This document shows positions 14,105 to 25,272 of a stretch of DNA of 64,000 bases, piece by piece; positions within the stretch are counted from its first letter, which is position 1, and each line of letters opens with the position of its first letter. The stretch comes from Diadophis punctatus similis. Lineage: Eukaryota > Chordata > Lepidosauria > Squamata > Dipsadidae. Both the position numbers and the translations under genes were made by a program. The notes beneath the pieces were generated by a model that worked only from the letters and a program-made list of their open reading frames with translations, did no database searches and was not told where the DNA came from. The stretch covers positions 226,747,434 through 226,811,433 of the forward strand of contig JALIGW010000001.1 of NCBI GenBank assembly GCA_023053685.1, given 5' to 3'.

Positions 14105-14573
14105 TAGGATGAAAATAGCAGCATATACCTAGAAGAGAATACAACATAAAAAGAATAATAAATATAACTATAATGGTTATTTTTTTCTCTAAAAAAGAGA
14201 TATGATTAGTTTAAAATTGAGATTAGCATCAGTCTGTCAAATTTAAAATGAGTTAGTATAAAAGCATTCAAGGAAAGGTAAAGAAAGTGAAAGAGGAAGT
14301 AGAATGGGAGGAAGAGAAGGTGTAGAGAGAGTAGAGGAGGCGGGAAGGAGTTAGAAAGTAGGAGGAGAAGTTGGAGATAGAGAGAGAGGGAAGTGCAATG
14401 GAATAAAGTAGAACAGACTGATGACTGATGAGGCAATTGTTGAATAAGATACTGATTTTTGAGTGATTGATTATATTGAATAAATATGTATTTTTATTGT
14501 AATATGGTAAGGTATATGTGTATTAAATTGTATATGAAGTGATGGAGAAAATAAAAAATTTTTGAAAAAAAAA
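14105..14573 (+). mobile_element. 5'-truncated L1-like insertion with 18-bp TSD
   Basis: A 469-bp insert ends in an A-rich tail (AAAATAAAAAATTTTTGAAAAA) and is flanked by the perfect 18-bp direct repeat TAATATACTCTGCTTGAC at 14087-14104 and 14574-14591. A long duplication with a poly-A tail is the signature of target-primed reverse transcription by an L1 machinery. The insert body has no coding remnant, so it is either an L1 3' UTR or a non-coding passenger. A GGAG/GAAG purine-rich stretch occurs at about 14280-14400. Confidence 0.85.
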
Positions 14574-14591
14574 TAATATACTCTGCTTGAC

Positions 14592-15332
14592 ATCTTTTAC
14601 TAATGTTATATTGAGCAATCATTGTATAAACCCCTGTTCATTCACAGATATTGCAGTGTCTTTTTTTAAAAAAATAACTTTTTGTTTTAAATAAAATAAA
14701 TGGATTATAATGAGACTAAAATGAACAATAAAGCAAGCATGCCATTGATGTGCCCTTTAAAAAACCCTTATATACTGCATATATATCTGTCATGGAAAAG
14801 GCATCTCAACCCACAGAAGGAAAAGGGGTATGGGAAGCACCTCAGAAGGGACCCTCCCTGTAGTTTTATGGAGGGGATAAACACTTTCAGACTTGAAATA
14901 TTCTGTTACTGTGAGCTTGCAACAAAAGCAGTGCTAATACTCATTGGTTTGTGTTTCTTGTCTAGACTTACCTTGGACGTCAGACAATACCTGGATATAT
15001 GTATAAGTTGTACTACCGTATTCTTAAAGTTTAAACTATTTTTTTAAAGAAATAGGGGTCCTAAATCTTATTTAACCTGCAGCTCCCTTGGGAGTGATAA
15101 ATTAGGGTAAGAACAGGTGCTCATTCAGTTGTATTGCTTGTATTAAAATTACCATAAATCCAGAACTCCTATGACAGGCTAGAATCTAGCAGGCTAGATT
15201 ATTTATTTACTGCAGTGCAAAAGGTTGTCTTACTGCCATTCAACTATAATTAGCCTGGATCTGCCTTCAGTAATAACAAAACTTTCACTTTGCCATGCTG
15301 CTTCCAGAAAATGATTTATTGGGGAATCAGCG
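14592..15332. other. Unannotated sequence
   Basis: No element recognised. The 115-codon frame at 14700-15047 lacks known motifs. Confidence 0.4.
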
Positions 15333-15334
15333 TA

Positions 15335-15567
15335 CAAGTTGTCCTTGACTTACAACTAGAATTGGGATAGGAACACCTGTTGCTAAGAGAGGTGGTGGTT
15401 AAGTGAGTCGTGCCCAATTTTATGATTTTTTTCCCTTTGGTTGCTAAGTGAATCGTAGCGTTGTTAAGCAAATCTGTCTTTTTTCATTTATCTTGCTTGT
15501 TGGAAGCCAGCTGGGAAAGTTGCATGATCATTAAACGAACAGTCGTAATTCATTAACTATTATACAG
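15335..15567. mobile_element. Degraded TA-flanked mariner-like MITE
   Basis: Begins after a TA with CAAGTTGTCCTTGACTTACA and keeps the family's repeated GTTGCTAAGTGA / GTTAAGTGAGT motifs, ending near AAACGAACAGTCGTAA. It is an old copy of the family seen complete at 34748-35154. Its right terminus has decayed. Confidence 0.65.
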
Positions 15568-16355
15568 GATGTTCGCACAGGGCTGTCGTTTATCTATAAT
15601 GCTTTCACATTTTCTCACTGATGTTTCTTCTTCTTTTTTCTCTTGAAGGTGAATTATATTAGTGATGGCGTATTGCAGATGAGGATCTTTCCTGTTAAGA
15701 CTGTTTATACCCCTGTCAGTTGCATGGTGTTATCTTACCAACCAGTACTGATGTGATATAATTTTGGAAACCTTCAAATGACTGCTTTTCTCAGAAAGCA
15801 CAGTTGCATTCCCTCTTCAGCACTGGATGAAACTCACCTTCTAACAAGTCCACCCTTTTGTTTCCTGGGGAGGAACTGTCTCCTTCACCCCTATCTCTCA
15901 TCTCCCACTTTCTAGCTAGTGTTCCTGCAAAGATAAAGCCACTCAAGTGCACTTTTTCTGACAATACCTTCTGAGGATTTAGTGGGCAATTTATTTCATA
16001 GGCCCTGGCCTCTGCTAGAACATAGAGTTCTTTTCAATCCTAAACTGGCACCTTGATGGAGAGAAGTATAATTATTAATACTTTTTAAAATCTTTTTTTT
16101 CTTTTTCAACTACCCCAATGAGAGAAATGTTTCGCAAATCACCAGACAAATATAGGGAAACATATGTGATAGATGCACAACTATATATAGCAGGAAAAGG
16201 GATACTATTTACTTGGTTTTTATTTTTTATTTTTTTGAAGGCCAAAGGAAAAGCTATTTGTTACTGTAATTCATGGACCGCTAGAAGCTGGAGGCAAAAA
16301 GGATACTTTGGGATGATCTCCATGTCAAAGTTCTCCCAGGGCAAGTAGAAGCCAT
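15568..16355. other. Unannotated sequence
   Basis: No recognised element; ordinary sequence with a T-rich stretch near 16090. Confidence 0.4.
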
Positions 16356-16529
16356 TACAGGTAGTCTTCAACTTGCAATCACAGTTGAGCCCATAATTTA
16401 TGTTGTTAAGTAAGACATTTGTTATTCGGTTTTGCCCCATTTTATGACTTTTTTTGCCACTGTTGTTAAGTGAACCACTGTAGTTGTTAAGTTAGTAATA
16501 TGTTTACTAACTAGTAAATACTAACTAGC

Positions 16530-16592
16530 CGCCCAGAGTCTCTGAGGAGTGGGCGGCATACAAGTGCAAATAATAAATAAATAAATAAATAT
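16530..16592 (+). mobile_element. L2-type LINE 3' tail
   Basis: A GCCGCCCAGAGTC / GTGGGCGGCATAC hairpin is followed by (AAAT)n, the 3' end typical of the reptile L2-type LINEs also seen at 3115, 18716 and 56460. Confidence 0.75.
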
Positions 16593-16621
16593 TGATTTTG
16601 CTTGTTTGAAGGTCACAGAAG

Positions 16622-16850
16622 TTTTATTTATTTATTAGTTTGTCAAACATGTACAAGATAGCAGGTATAAATATGAACATGGGCATGAGCAAAGGTAATG
16701 AATACAAATAAATGGGGACAGTAGGACAGGGACGGTAGGCACGCCGGTGCCCTTACGCACGCCCCCTTTACGGACCTCTTAGGAATGGGGTGAGGTCCAC
16801 GGTAGACAGTTTAAGGTTGAAGCTGTGAGGGTTTGAGGATGATCACGTGA
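16622..16850 (-). mobile_element. CR1-group LINE 3' UTR fragment
   Basis: Shares GGACAGGGACGGTAGGCACG, GCACGCCCC and GACCTCTTAGGAATGGGGTG with the LINE copies at 25.8 and 53.6 kb, where the reverse-transcriptase C-terminus lies directly beyond this segment. A TTTATTTATT tail lies at the left, so the copy points leftward. Confidence 0.8.
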
Positions 16851-17310
16851 CCCCCGGGATACTGCACCCGTCATTCATATGAACCAATTGCTAAGTGTCC
16901 AAATTTTGATCATGTGACTGTGGGTTGTAAATGTGAAAAATTGTCATAAGTCACATTTTCAGTGCTATTGTAACTTCAAACGGTCACTAAATGAATGGTT
17001 GTAAGTTGAGGACTACCTGCAACTCTTTCTCAAGGGCAGGAAATACAACATCATCCTCTATCTGTCCTAAATTTCCCAGAAGGCAATCTCTGCCCATTTT
17101 TTTCCTATTATATGTCAAAAGAAGCATTTTCCACCTTGTGCTTCATTTCAGAGCTCTTCTCTGCAAGTGCCATCAAATACTGTGGCAAAAATGTTTCTTT
17201 CTCTGGAAATCACTAGTCCCTGTCTTTCATGGCTATTTTATTTTGCACTGAAGGACTGGTGAAATTATTAATCTTTACCCAGTCCACTGCTGGAAAAATT
17301 GTGTACTGAT

Positions 17311-17865
17311 CTTTCCTTTCCTTTCCTTTCCTTTCCTTTCCTTTCCTTTCCTTTCCTTTCCTTCCCTTCCCTTCCCTTCCCTTCCCTTCTCCTCCTCTCC
17401 TCTCCTCTCCTCTCCTCTCCTCTCCTCTCCTCTCCTCTCCTCTCCACTCCTTTCCTCTCCTCTCCTCTTCTCCTCTCCTCTCCTCTCCTCTCCTCTCCTC
17501 TCCTCTCCTCTCCTCTCCTCTCCTCTTTTCTTTTCTTTTCTTTTCTTTTCTTTTCTTTTCTTTTCTTTTCTTTTCTTTTCTTTTCTTCTCTCCTCTCCTC
17601 TCCTCTCCTCTCCTCTCCACTCCTTTCCTCTCCTCTTCTCCTCTCCTCTCCTCTCCTCTCCTCTCCTCTCCTCTCCTCTCCTCTCCTCTCCTCTCCTCTC
17701 CTCTCCTCTCCTCTCCTCTCCTCTCTTCTCTTCTTTTCTTTTCTTTTCTTTTCTTTTCTTTTCTTTTCTTTTCTTTTCTTCTCTCCTCTCCTCTCCTCTC
17801 CTCTCCTCTCCTCTCCTCTCTCTGTCCCCTTCCCCCTCCCCTTCCCCCTCCCCTTCCCCCTTTCT
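17311..17865. repeat. Long pyrimidine tract, TTTCC/TCTCC/TTTTC blocks
   Basis: About 550 bp of almost pure C/T on the plus strand, arranged as successive blocks: CTTTC, CTTCC, CTCCT, CTTTT, then CTCCT and CTTTT again, ending in CCCCTT. The order suggests an internal duplication of about 230 bp. Long mirror-symmetric purine-pyrimidine tracts can form triplex (H-DNA); that is inference. Serine/leucine/phenylalanine frames here are artefacts. Confidence 0.97.
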
Positions 17866-17870
17866 GTTTG

Positions 17871-18715
17871 TTTCTGATGCGGGGAAAACCTAAGAGTTAT
17901 CCAATCTCCAACAATTATTGCTCTGGTCCTTTTTAAAGCCCCATAAATAGGGGGTCTTCTCTGTTTTCAAAAAGTCACCAAAACCGGAAGAAAAAACCCT
18001 CACTTTCCCTCACTCAAGGAAGGGTCATGGAGAATGCAGCACATTCTCGACACCTGGTGGGAGGGTGAAAAGGCACCACAAAGTATGGTGTTGCATGGGC
18101 TCTGGACTATCCATAAACAAGCCCGCACCTCTGCGTCTGCATCTGCATCTCGATGGGATAGAGCGAGTGGTGGAAAGCAGCTGCCTGCAGTTGGTGGGAG
18201 GCATTCTTTTTCCCCATGGGGAGAGTGGAGGTGGAGCAGCTCTTGGCTGAGAGGCATGGCCATTATTCAAACACCTGAATTCATTGCAGCTTCGAAGTTG
18301 ATACCAAAGCAGAACAACAATAACGGGACTGGGAGGATTGAAGGGGCCAGTTCTGGGGAAGAGGAAGCTGCAAGGAGAAAGGATGAGAGAGGAGAGGACT
18401 GAATCTGTGTATGAGTGACGTATGTGTTTGCACAACAAGGAAGCAAGCAAACAAACGAACCATAAACCTCTTCCTGACAAGTATAAAAAAGAGGGGGGGG
18501 GGGCAACAAAATCCTAGTTGAAATCTGGAATGGATTTCTGAAACCAGCATTTCCAGGTGGTTTATGTAGAAGTTGAGCAGCTGATGGCTGCTTGGATTGA
18601 ATGCTGGTTGGCTAAAGTGCTTGCTGCACTTTGCAAATATGTACTATATGCTGAAACTGTTTGAGATCTGCAGATGGTGAAGGCAATGTAGAAAAATCAT
18701 AGGGCAGATTTCAAA
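17871..18715. other. Unannotated sequence
   Basis: Several overlapping frames of 60-151 codons occur on both strands at 18000-18550. They have no family resemblance and mutually exclude each other, so I call no gene. Confidence 0.4.
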
Positions 18716-18774
18716 GAGTCCCTGCGGAGTTGGGCGGCATAGAAATGCAAATAATAAATAAATAAATAAATAAA
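18716..18774 (+). mobile_element. L2-type LINE 3' tail
   Basis: GAGTCCCTGCGGAGTTGGGC and GGCATAGAAATGC lead into (AAAT)n. Very short 5'-truncated copy. Confidence 0.7.
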
Positions 18775-19611
18775 TGGCTGCTTAGCAAAAAGAAAGAAGG
18801 GTAACGTGGCAGACCTCAAAGAGGAAATAGTAACAGAGATGTTAATGTTTCAGGTTTTCAGGTTTTGATAAAGGCTGTATTCCACTTGGCAGATGGACCA
18901 CTGCATAGTCAGCGTAGCTTTTGCAATGGGACCAGTTTTATTGCCCATTTTAAATAATTTTCTAAACTAAGACAGTTATATACTGATATTATAGTGCGAT
19001 ATCCTATAAAGCAACATGCTCATTACAAAATGATGCTATGAAGATACAAAGGAGCAATGCATTTTGAAAAGGAACAGGGGATATTTTTATCCTTTTTGCA
19101 ACTTCTTGTTATGCTGGATCTGCAGCTTCTGAGCAGAGAAATGTATTCTGACCTTTTGGCAGTAGGACGTTGTTTTATATCAAGATAACACTCTTGAATT
19201 AACCATACTGTATCTGGCCCGCAAAGCCCTGACTGACCATTAGATGGCATGAAATAATTCATTTTTCTGAATCTCCTTCTAGTGGTCATCTGCATTGTTG
19301 CCTCCCAAATAAATTCCACCCTGTTTAAAACTCCCACAGCACAACCAGAAAAGAGAATGTCCAGAATGAGTACAAGGAAATGAGAGATTATTTCTCAAAC
19401 AGAGGGTCCCAAGATAACTTTGTCATGACGAGCAGTAAATAATTCCATTTTTATGTATGTCAAAATTGCAATTTAATGAACACCATTTACTTTAAAGTGG
19501 GAAGGAAGGTTTCAGATAAACAACTTCTTCAAATGGTGACTCCATTTTATTTGAGAGGGGGGATTTCAAGGCTATTCCTAACATCCTCCCTGCCAATATT
19601 TGACCACCTTT
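18775..19611. other. Unannotated sequence
   Basis: No recognised repeat or gene. The 104-codon minus frame at 19023-19337 has no motif I know. Confidence 0.4.
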
Positions 19612-19615
19612 CTTG

Positions 19616-20171
19616 TGTTGTAAGGAATATCCTTCTGGGTTCAGTTCCAAGTGGGGAAAAAGACACTGGATTCATGAAAGTTGCTTGGAAAGAAGGTTTA
19701 ATGGTGGACAGGAGCACATGGCATGAGCCCCTGTACAGAAAAGGTAGATTACATGGTTCCAGGTGTGGGTGAAGAGAAAAAGAGAAGGAAAGATGCTGAG
19801 TCCTTTGGTTTTATACTCTCTCTTGGGCCCCTCCCTAACTGTTTCCTGTTCCTGTATAGAAATGTATCCCATTGGCTCTCAGACCCCCCAGGGGCATGCT
19901 GGGGCAAGTCCCAGGCTTGGCTGAATGAAAAGGGCCTTGGGCAAATCCTATTGTGGTTCTGTTATGCAGAAGACTTCCAGGCCAGGTGAGAGGAATATGT
20001 GAGCTGGGCCCAGCCCCCAATGACCCATTGGCAAGGGGTGGGGGTTTTCCAAGAGTCTTTTGTCCGCTCACAAGCATGTTTCCAGAGATATTCCACAGAA
20101 TATATTCTGCCTTTTAATATCTCCTAGGACATCTCATTTCCTAGGAGAGGGGTGGGTGCTAACTTCCTACA
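19616..20171 (-). mobile_element. Solo LTR, family D, copy 2
   Basis: The 556-bp unit, almost the same length as the copy at 10786, begins TGTTGTAAGG and ends TTCCTACA. The 4-bp duplication CTTG lies at 19612-19615 and 20172-20175. On the minus strand a TATAAAA box (about 19809-19815) is followed by ATTAAA at 19697-19702. The GCTGGG-rich U3 at 19990-20060 differs from copy 1, suggesting subfamily divergence. Confidence 0.85.
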
Positions 20172-20175
20172 CTTG

Positions 20176-21050
20176 CAAAGGAAAAAGCTCAAATTCATGA
20201 GGATGGGGAACAACAGAAAAGAACTTCCCTGCAAGTTCTGTCTGGAAAAAAAATTCTTTCCAGCTAGAAACATTCACATTCACTCTCTGCCTCTTCAGCA
20301 AATCTCCAGTTTTTCTCTAACAAACTCCACAGCCACTCAGTACTGTACTCAGTACTGTACTTCTTTCCCTTAGCAGTTCTCTAATAATCCAAAAGTAAAT
20401 TACTGAATGACCTACTTCCTAGAGTTGTTTAAGGACTCTTCAGAGTGATGGCATTATTTCATGTTTTACAAAGGACAGATGGATTTCATGTTGAAGCATA
20501 ACCTCTTGACAAAGGAAGTGGATTGAAGCAATGTGAGGATGAGCTATTACAGCTGTTTGTTTCTTTTAAGTTACAGTGTTTTTGTTCTGACTGTTTTGCT
20601 TTAAAAACAATATTGTCCTGTGATCATGGATTAAAATGTTATTATTGAGTCTATCAAAGAAAATGAACATACACAGCTAACTTCAGCATCGCATTATTTA
20701 GCTGTGTGGCCTCATTGTCTATGTCTGGCTGCGTGTTCTAATTTTGGGGGAACCCTGTTTGGAGAGGGTTTTTTGGGCACTAGTTGCAATTTGACTGAAG
20801 AAATATCTATTAAAATTAACAGCAATTAGAACAATGATGAGGGAATCGCAAGATTAAAAAATGGAAGAAGTGACTTGTATCTTAGAGCTGGAGTTGACAG
20901 TCTTGCAGCACTCGTTTTGGAGTCTTACAAAGACTTTCAGATTAAATCACTAAAAGTCACCGGCATGAGTACTGATGTGGGGAAGGTAGAATTTTTGCAC
21001 TGCTTTGTGTGAAAATAAGGGCAAAAACTGCATCATGTTTCTGAAATACT
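20176..21050. other. Unannotated sequence
   Basis: No recognised element; a small local duplication of CTCAGTACTGTA occurs near 20338-20362. Confidence 0.4.
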
Positions 21051-21126
21051 TATTGTTCCAGTTGCTCCTTAAACACCTGCATATTCCAATTGTTCCAGTT
21101 GCCCCTTAAACACCTGCATATTCCAA
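21048..21126. repeat. Tandem duplication of a ~38-bp unit
   Basis: ATTGTTCCAGTTGCTCCTTA...CACCTGCATATTCCA occurs twice head to tail with a single main difference (GCTCC versus GCCCC). A recent replication slip is likely. Confidence 0.9.
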
Positions 21127-21202
21127 CCCTCCCATTCCACCCAAAATAAGCAAAAATGTCATCGCACAACATCACCAGCTACCTTCCCACTCACCACAGC
21201 TC

Positions 21203-21413
21203 CAGAGGTGGGTTCCTACTGGTTCTAAACAGTTCTTTAGAACCGTTAGTAAACCAGCGATGACATCATGGAGTCAGTTCTGTCAGTGCCGGTCCGTGGG
21301 TGCCACCATCTTGGATTTTGTTTTTTATTGCTGCGGGTGCACGCAAAGCGTGCGTGCGCGCCCGGTGCGACCCTGAGCAAGCAGGCAGCAAAATGATCCA
21401 GAACTCACCCCTG
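21203..21413. mobile_element. hAT-like MITE, type II (211 bp, deleted)
   Basis: Starts CAGAGGTGGGTTCCTAC and ends AACTCACCCCTG with perfect 8-bp duplications CACAGCTC (21195-21202, 21414-21421). It keeps GTGCCACCATCTTGG (reverse YY1-like). The related element at 43995 shows that the interior is shortened here. Confidence 0.87.
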
Positions 21414-21784
21414 CACAGCTCCCAGAAGTTGAAAAAAAATGAAAATAAAAATGAGTGGCTCTCATCTGCAAAACGTTTGAATGTTCCAATTTACAGCTAT
21501 TATTACTGCTGAATTTTGAGCTTATTCGTGCAAGCTTTGGCCTTAAGAGGTTTATGATTTGTTTCCCAGGGACTTCAATGTTGACGTCTCCATCTCATTT
21601 CCAGCCTGCTGCTAAGGTAGTCCAGAATATCTTTAGTTGTTCCAGTTCTACCTTCTCTAACATATGGGCATTGAAGATTAGAGAGAGGCTAGATTAGCCT
21701 AACACTGTTGGAGCCTTTCAAGTTATTTTATAGCTGTATATTTAATGCATATGTAGCGAAAGGATCAATAAACCAATAAATTTT

Positions 21785-22007
21785 GATAGCAATAGCACTT
21801 ATATATCCGTTCATAGTGCTTTACAGCACTAAACCTAAGAGGTTTGCAGAATCAGCATATTGCCCCCAACAATCTGGGGTCCTTATTTTACCAACCTCAG
21901 AAGGATGAAAAGCTGAGTCAACCTTGAGCTGGTGAGGATCGAACTCCTGGCAGTTGGCAGAGTTAACCTGCAATACTGCATTCTAACCACTGCGCCACCA
22001 CGGCTCC
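21785..22007 (-). mobile_element. tRNA-derived SINE
   Basis: On the minus strand it begins GGAGCCGTGGTGGCGCAGTG, has an A-box-like TGGCGCAGTGG and a B-box-like GTTCGATCC, and continues through GGTTGACTCAGC and GTTGGGGGCAATATGCTGA, ending in a GCTATTGCTATC tail. The head is tRNA-like but has SINE body sequence attached, so it is not a tRNA gene. It is a family common in squamates. Confidence 0.8.
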
Positions 22008-22177
22008 TATTTCCATATTAGATTTTAACACAACCAGTTAATAATCCAAAACTCAGGTATTCTGAGCGTAAACTAACCAGCCTGTGGCCCTGGTTAATAA
22101 CTTACTGGCAAACAACTTTCAGAAAGTTAAAGTATGATCTGCTGGTTCATACAACATAGTAAGACATAGCTTGCTTG

Positions 22178-22489
22178 CAGGGGTGAAATGCTGCCAGTTC
22201 GGAAGGGCCGGTCAGTCGTTGCAGAGCCGATGGATCTGGCGGCGGTCACGGCGCGGGGCTTCTCCTGCCCGCTTCCCCCGCCCGCCTGGATGCCGCCATT
22301 TGAGTTCTTCTACGCTCTGTGCATACGCAAAGCGTTCTGCGCATGCACAGAGCGTAGAAGAACTCAAATGGCGGCATCCAGGTGAGTGGGGGAAGGGGGC
22401 GGGAGAAGCCCCGCGCTGCGACCGCCACCAGCTCCATTGGCTCTGCAACAACTGACCGGCCCTTCTGAACTGGCAGCATTTCACCCCTG
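22178..22489. mobile_element. GC-rich foldback MITE (312 bp)
   Basis: Starts CAGGGGTGAAATGCTGCC and ends GGCAGCATTTCACCCCTG; the two halves are inverted copies over about 150 bp each. The centre is GCGTTCTGCGCATGCACAGA, and both arms carry a CAAATGGCGGC motif. Flanks CTTGCTTG and GCTTGCTG look like an imperfect 8-bp duplication. The foldback generates mirror open frames on both strands that are not genes. Confidence 0.85.
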
Positions 22490-23953
22490 GCTTGCTGATT
22501 TTTGAGTAATTGTAAAGTGCGTCCGAAGTCATTGTGGAATATTAACTATAAATTTATGACATTACATTGTACAATAACACTAGGAATTTAATGAATAAAT
22601 CATTGCCTTGACCCAGCTGATGGTTTATTGTAATTGTAATAAAGATATTTGTTTTAAAGTGTTATAAGATTTTGTCATTTCAGCATGGACTAATCCCGAC
22701 TCTTGTAACTCTTTTTTCTCCTGGCTTTCTAATAAAGATCCATTAAGATGCCCTTGATTCTAATTAGTTGCCGATCCATCTGAGTCTCTTTGAATGCCAT
22801 TTTGAGATGCATTGCTGTCCTCTGATGCCTTGTGACCTCCTTTTTCTGTCTCCCCTGCCTGCAGTTCCTGTTCATCTTTGTTGGTTTGAGCCAAGGATTG
22901 TTTGTCTGTATTGTGACTCCTGCCAGGTCTATCATGACAAAATCCTCATGAATTCTGACAGAATGGGTTGCCTCGACCCATTTCCAATGCTGGTCTGTGT
23001 GAGCGCATGAAAGCATGGCAAAAGGATTGCTCAGTCCTTCATTCAATAAGCAAATGAATACCTGTGTTACACGTTTAGCTTTCTGCTGTGTTCTAACAAT
23101 TCCAACATGTCCTGCTGAGTTTTAATATGTGGAAGAGGCTGGATTTAAATGATGAGGACAAACCTAGTGTTGTGCCCACTTGTGTTTCACTGTTGCTGAC
23201 CAAGGAGTTGTTGGCTACATTCTGTACAGTGAATTGGCCAGGGTGTGGTCCCTAGTAAACAGGATATAAAGCTGAACTTGTGCTTAGTGGAGACCTATTT
23301 CTGGAAACATGTAAAACCAGCCCATTGACTAAGCAAATGAGGTTCCCTAGTCAAAGAACATGCAACTGTAACCTAGATTTTCTATCTATACATTAGTCTT
23401 TTCTCTTACCATCAGTCCTGTAGTGTACTATAAATGCAAAACTTATAAATGAAGAAAATCTGCAAATTTATTGAAAAAAATCATCATCGTTCTTCTTTGC
23501 CAGAAATAGCACACGTAGAACATTAAGAACATTTCAGATCTAAAAAAAAAACCCCAGCCACCCCGAGGACTAATTTTATTCCTGTTCTTTCCCCAGAAAA
23601 TCCCTTTATACTGATAAAAACATGCACTTACCATTCCATAATTTCACTTATTGGTATATTGTTGTTTCCCTTCACAATTTCCTCTGCATTTTATTTCTGG
23701 AAAAGGATGGTTTTGCTTTTAAATATTCATTGGTTCTGGAATGTAATATGAAATGAATTCTGGAAATAGCCAATATATTTTTGGATTTTGTTTGTGATGT
23801 GCATAGATTGCCCGCTTAACCCTGTATCCATTTAACAATCTTATCTTTTAAAAGTTTTGGTTTTGGTAGAATAGGGTTTGTCTAGCACAAGCATACTTGA
23901 ATAAAGCAAACAGACAGAAAACTATCTCCCTTGCATTTTTAAACCTTTTAAAT
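22490..23953. other. Unannotated sequence
   Basis: About 1.5 kb with no recognised transposon. The 105-codon minus frame at 22729-23046 shows no family motif. Confidence 0.4.
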
Positions 23954-24088
23954 CAGTGTTTCTTAATCTTGGCAACTTTAAGATGTGTGTATATCCAGAA
24001 TTCCCTGTCCAGCCTTTCCCTTGAAAGTTGAGGAATTCTGGGAGTTGAAGTCCACCCATCTTAATGTTGTTAAAGTTCAGAAATACTG
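23954..24088. mobile_element. Old copy of palindromic hAT-like MITE
   Basis: CAGTGTTTCTTAATCTTGGC at the left and a decayed GTTCAGAAATACTG at the right, with GAATTCTGGGAGTTGAAGTC inside, match the element at 5152. The 8-bp flanks are no longer alike, so this is an older insertion. Confidence 0.78.
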
Positions 24089-24365
24089 CTTTGAGTAGTA
24101 CAAGACTTCTTACTGCCATAGACCTTTCTGAGACCTCTTCGCTTTCTTGTACTTAAAATTTCTCTATTTCCTCCTTCCTTTACTGAAAAATAATCCATTA
24201 TTTTAAAGAGAAAACACAGTGATGTGGCCTTTCAGATCTGATGATACAATGTTGTCTTGAAAAGTTTATGACCTGAAATTTAATCTAGAGAAATTCTAAA
24301 TACGCTTGAAGGAAATGTATTACATATTCAAAGAGGCAAAGGAAACGTTAAGAATCCCACTAAGG

Positions 24366-24486
24366 CAGTGTTTCTCAACCTCAGCAAATTTAACATGTAT
24401 GGATCTCAACTCTGCAAATTACCCACCCAGAAATTTGGGAGTTGAAATCCACACATCTTTAAAGTTGCCGCAGATGACAAACACTG
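24366..24486. mobile_element. Old copy of palindromic hAT-like MITE
   Basis: CAGTGTTTCTCAACCTCAGC ... TTTGGGAGTTGAAATCCACA ... ACACTG. A third, diverged member of the 5152 family only 280 bp from the second. Confidence 0.75.
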
Positions 24487-24530
24487 CTCCAAGGAATAAA
24501 AACAGCATCCTGTATAATCTGATTTGTGGC

Positions 24531-24905
24531 TGTTAAAGGGCCCCTTCTCAGTGCTGAGTTAAGCTCCACCCATCCTTGATGAGCTGAAAAGCTGTAAATG
24601 AAAAGTGGGAGGAGGAGAATTGTACTTTCAAACTTGCAAGATTCTGTCCATGTAACTTTACAATAAAGTAGAATTAGCTCCCCTAGTTGTGATTCCTATC
24701 TAGTTTACCTGGTGAGGCTGACATCAATCTTGCAAGACTGACAGTACAATTCTCTCTTTACAATATGAGAAACTAGGGATGGTCTCCTCTTTGGAGCCTC
24801 TTGCCTTACCCACCTATCAAGCTGCAGGCTATGCTGTCTCTTATCTGACCTTCCCGTTCCCTTGGCAGCATTTCTGGGCCCAGTCTCCCAAGGTCTTTCC
24901 CACAT
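24531..24905. mobile_element. Two LTR-like fragments, head-to-head
   Basis: GAATTGTACTTTCAAACTTG and AAGATTCTGT, then AATAAA at 24662-24667 and a GGCTGACA end at 24722, read as the R-U5 part of a plus-strand LTR. Immediately afterwards CTTGCAAGACTGACAGTACA with a TATA-like TATTGTAAAG reads as the same motif on the minus strand. A third copy of this motif is at about 34432-34470. No duplication was found, so boundaries and class are uncertain. Confidence 0.4.
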
Positions 24906-25071
24906 AGCATTACAAGTTCAGACGGCACACATGTCGTGTATGATAGGTGAAGCAATCCAATCTGTGTCTCCGGCCTGTGGGAAAGTCATTTGCCAATCAC
25001 AGCATTGTAATAAGATCCCGGGGGAGTGAGGTAGATCCAGTATTCAGGAATCAGTCTTTCAGACTCTTTCT

Positions 25072-25272
25072 TGTGACACCCCCCCACACCCCATTCTGGT
25101 ACAAGACAAGCAAACAGATTATAGTCATGAAAGGAGTTGAGCTGCAAGCAGCATTTTTACTTAGAATTTCTCTCACCTCTCCTTTCTTTATATGGCTCAT
25201 AAATGCTGGCTTTCCGGTTCCTCCATGCTCTGCTTGGGAGGCAAAGGGTGGAGCTGCTCCTGGTATTCCACA
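25072..25272 (-). mobile_element. Possible solo LTR (no TSD)
   Basis: TGTG/CACA ends enclose 201 bp with a minus-strand CATATAAAGAA TATA-like motif. The 5-bp flanks do not match, so this stays tentative. Confidence 0.3.

Larger units (their letters stand above)
16358..17019. mobile_element. TA-flanked mariner-like MITE, interrupted
   Basis: Left end CAGGTAGTCTTCAACTTGCA follows a TA; right end is TTGAGGACTACCTG. Between them lie the family's GTTGTTAAGTGAACCACTG and GATCATGTGACTGTGG blocks. Two LINE tails have landed inside it: an L2 tail at 16530-16592 and a CR1-group LINE 3' UTR at 16622-16850. These split a roughly 400-bp element into three parts. Confidence 0.8.

Noticed and set aside
17213..17877. 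135- and 192-codon frames of Ser/Leu/Phe or Arg/Lys/Glu
   Set aside because: Produced by the pyrimidine tract.
21785..22007. Possible tRNA gene
   Set aside because: A and B box-like motifs exist but the body and tail are SINE sequence and no cloverleaf is apparent.
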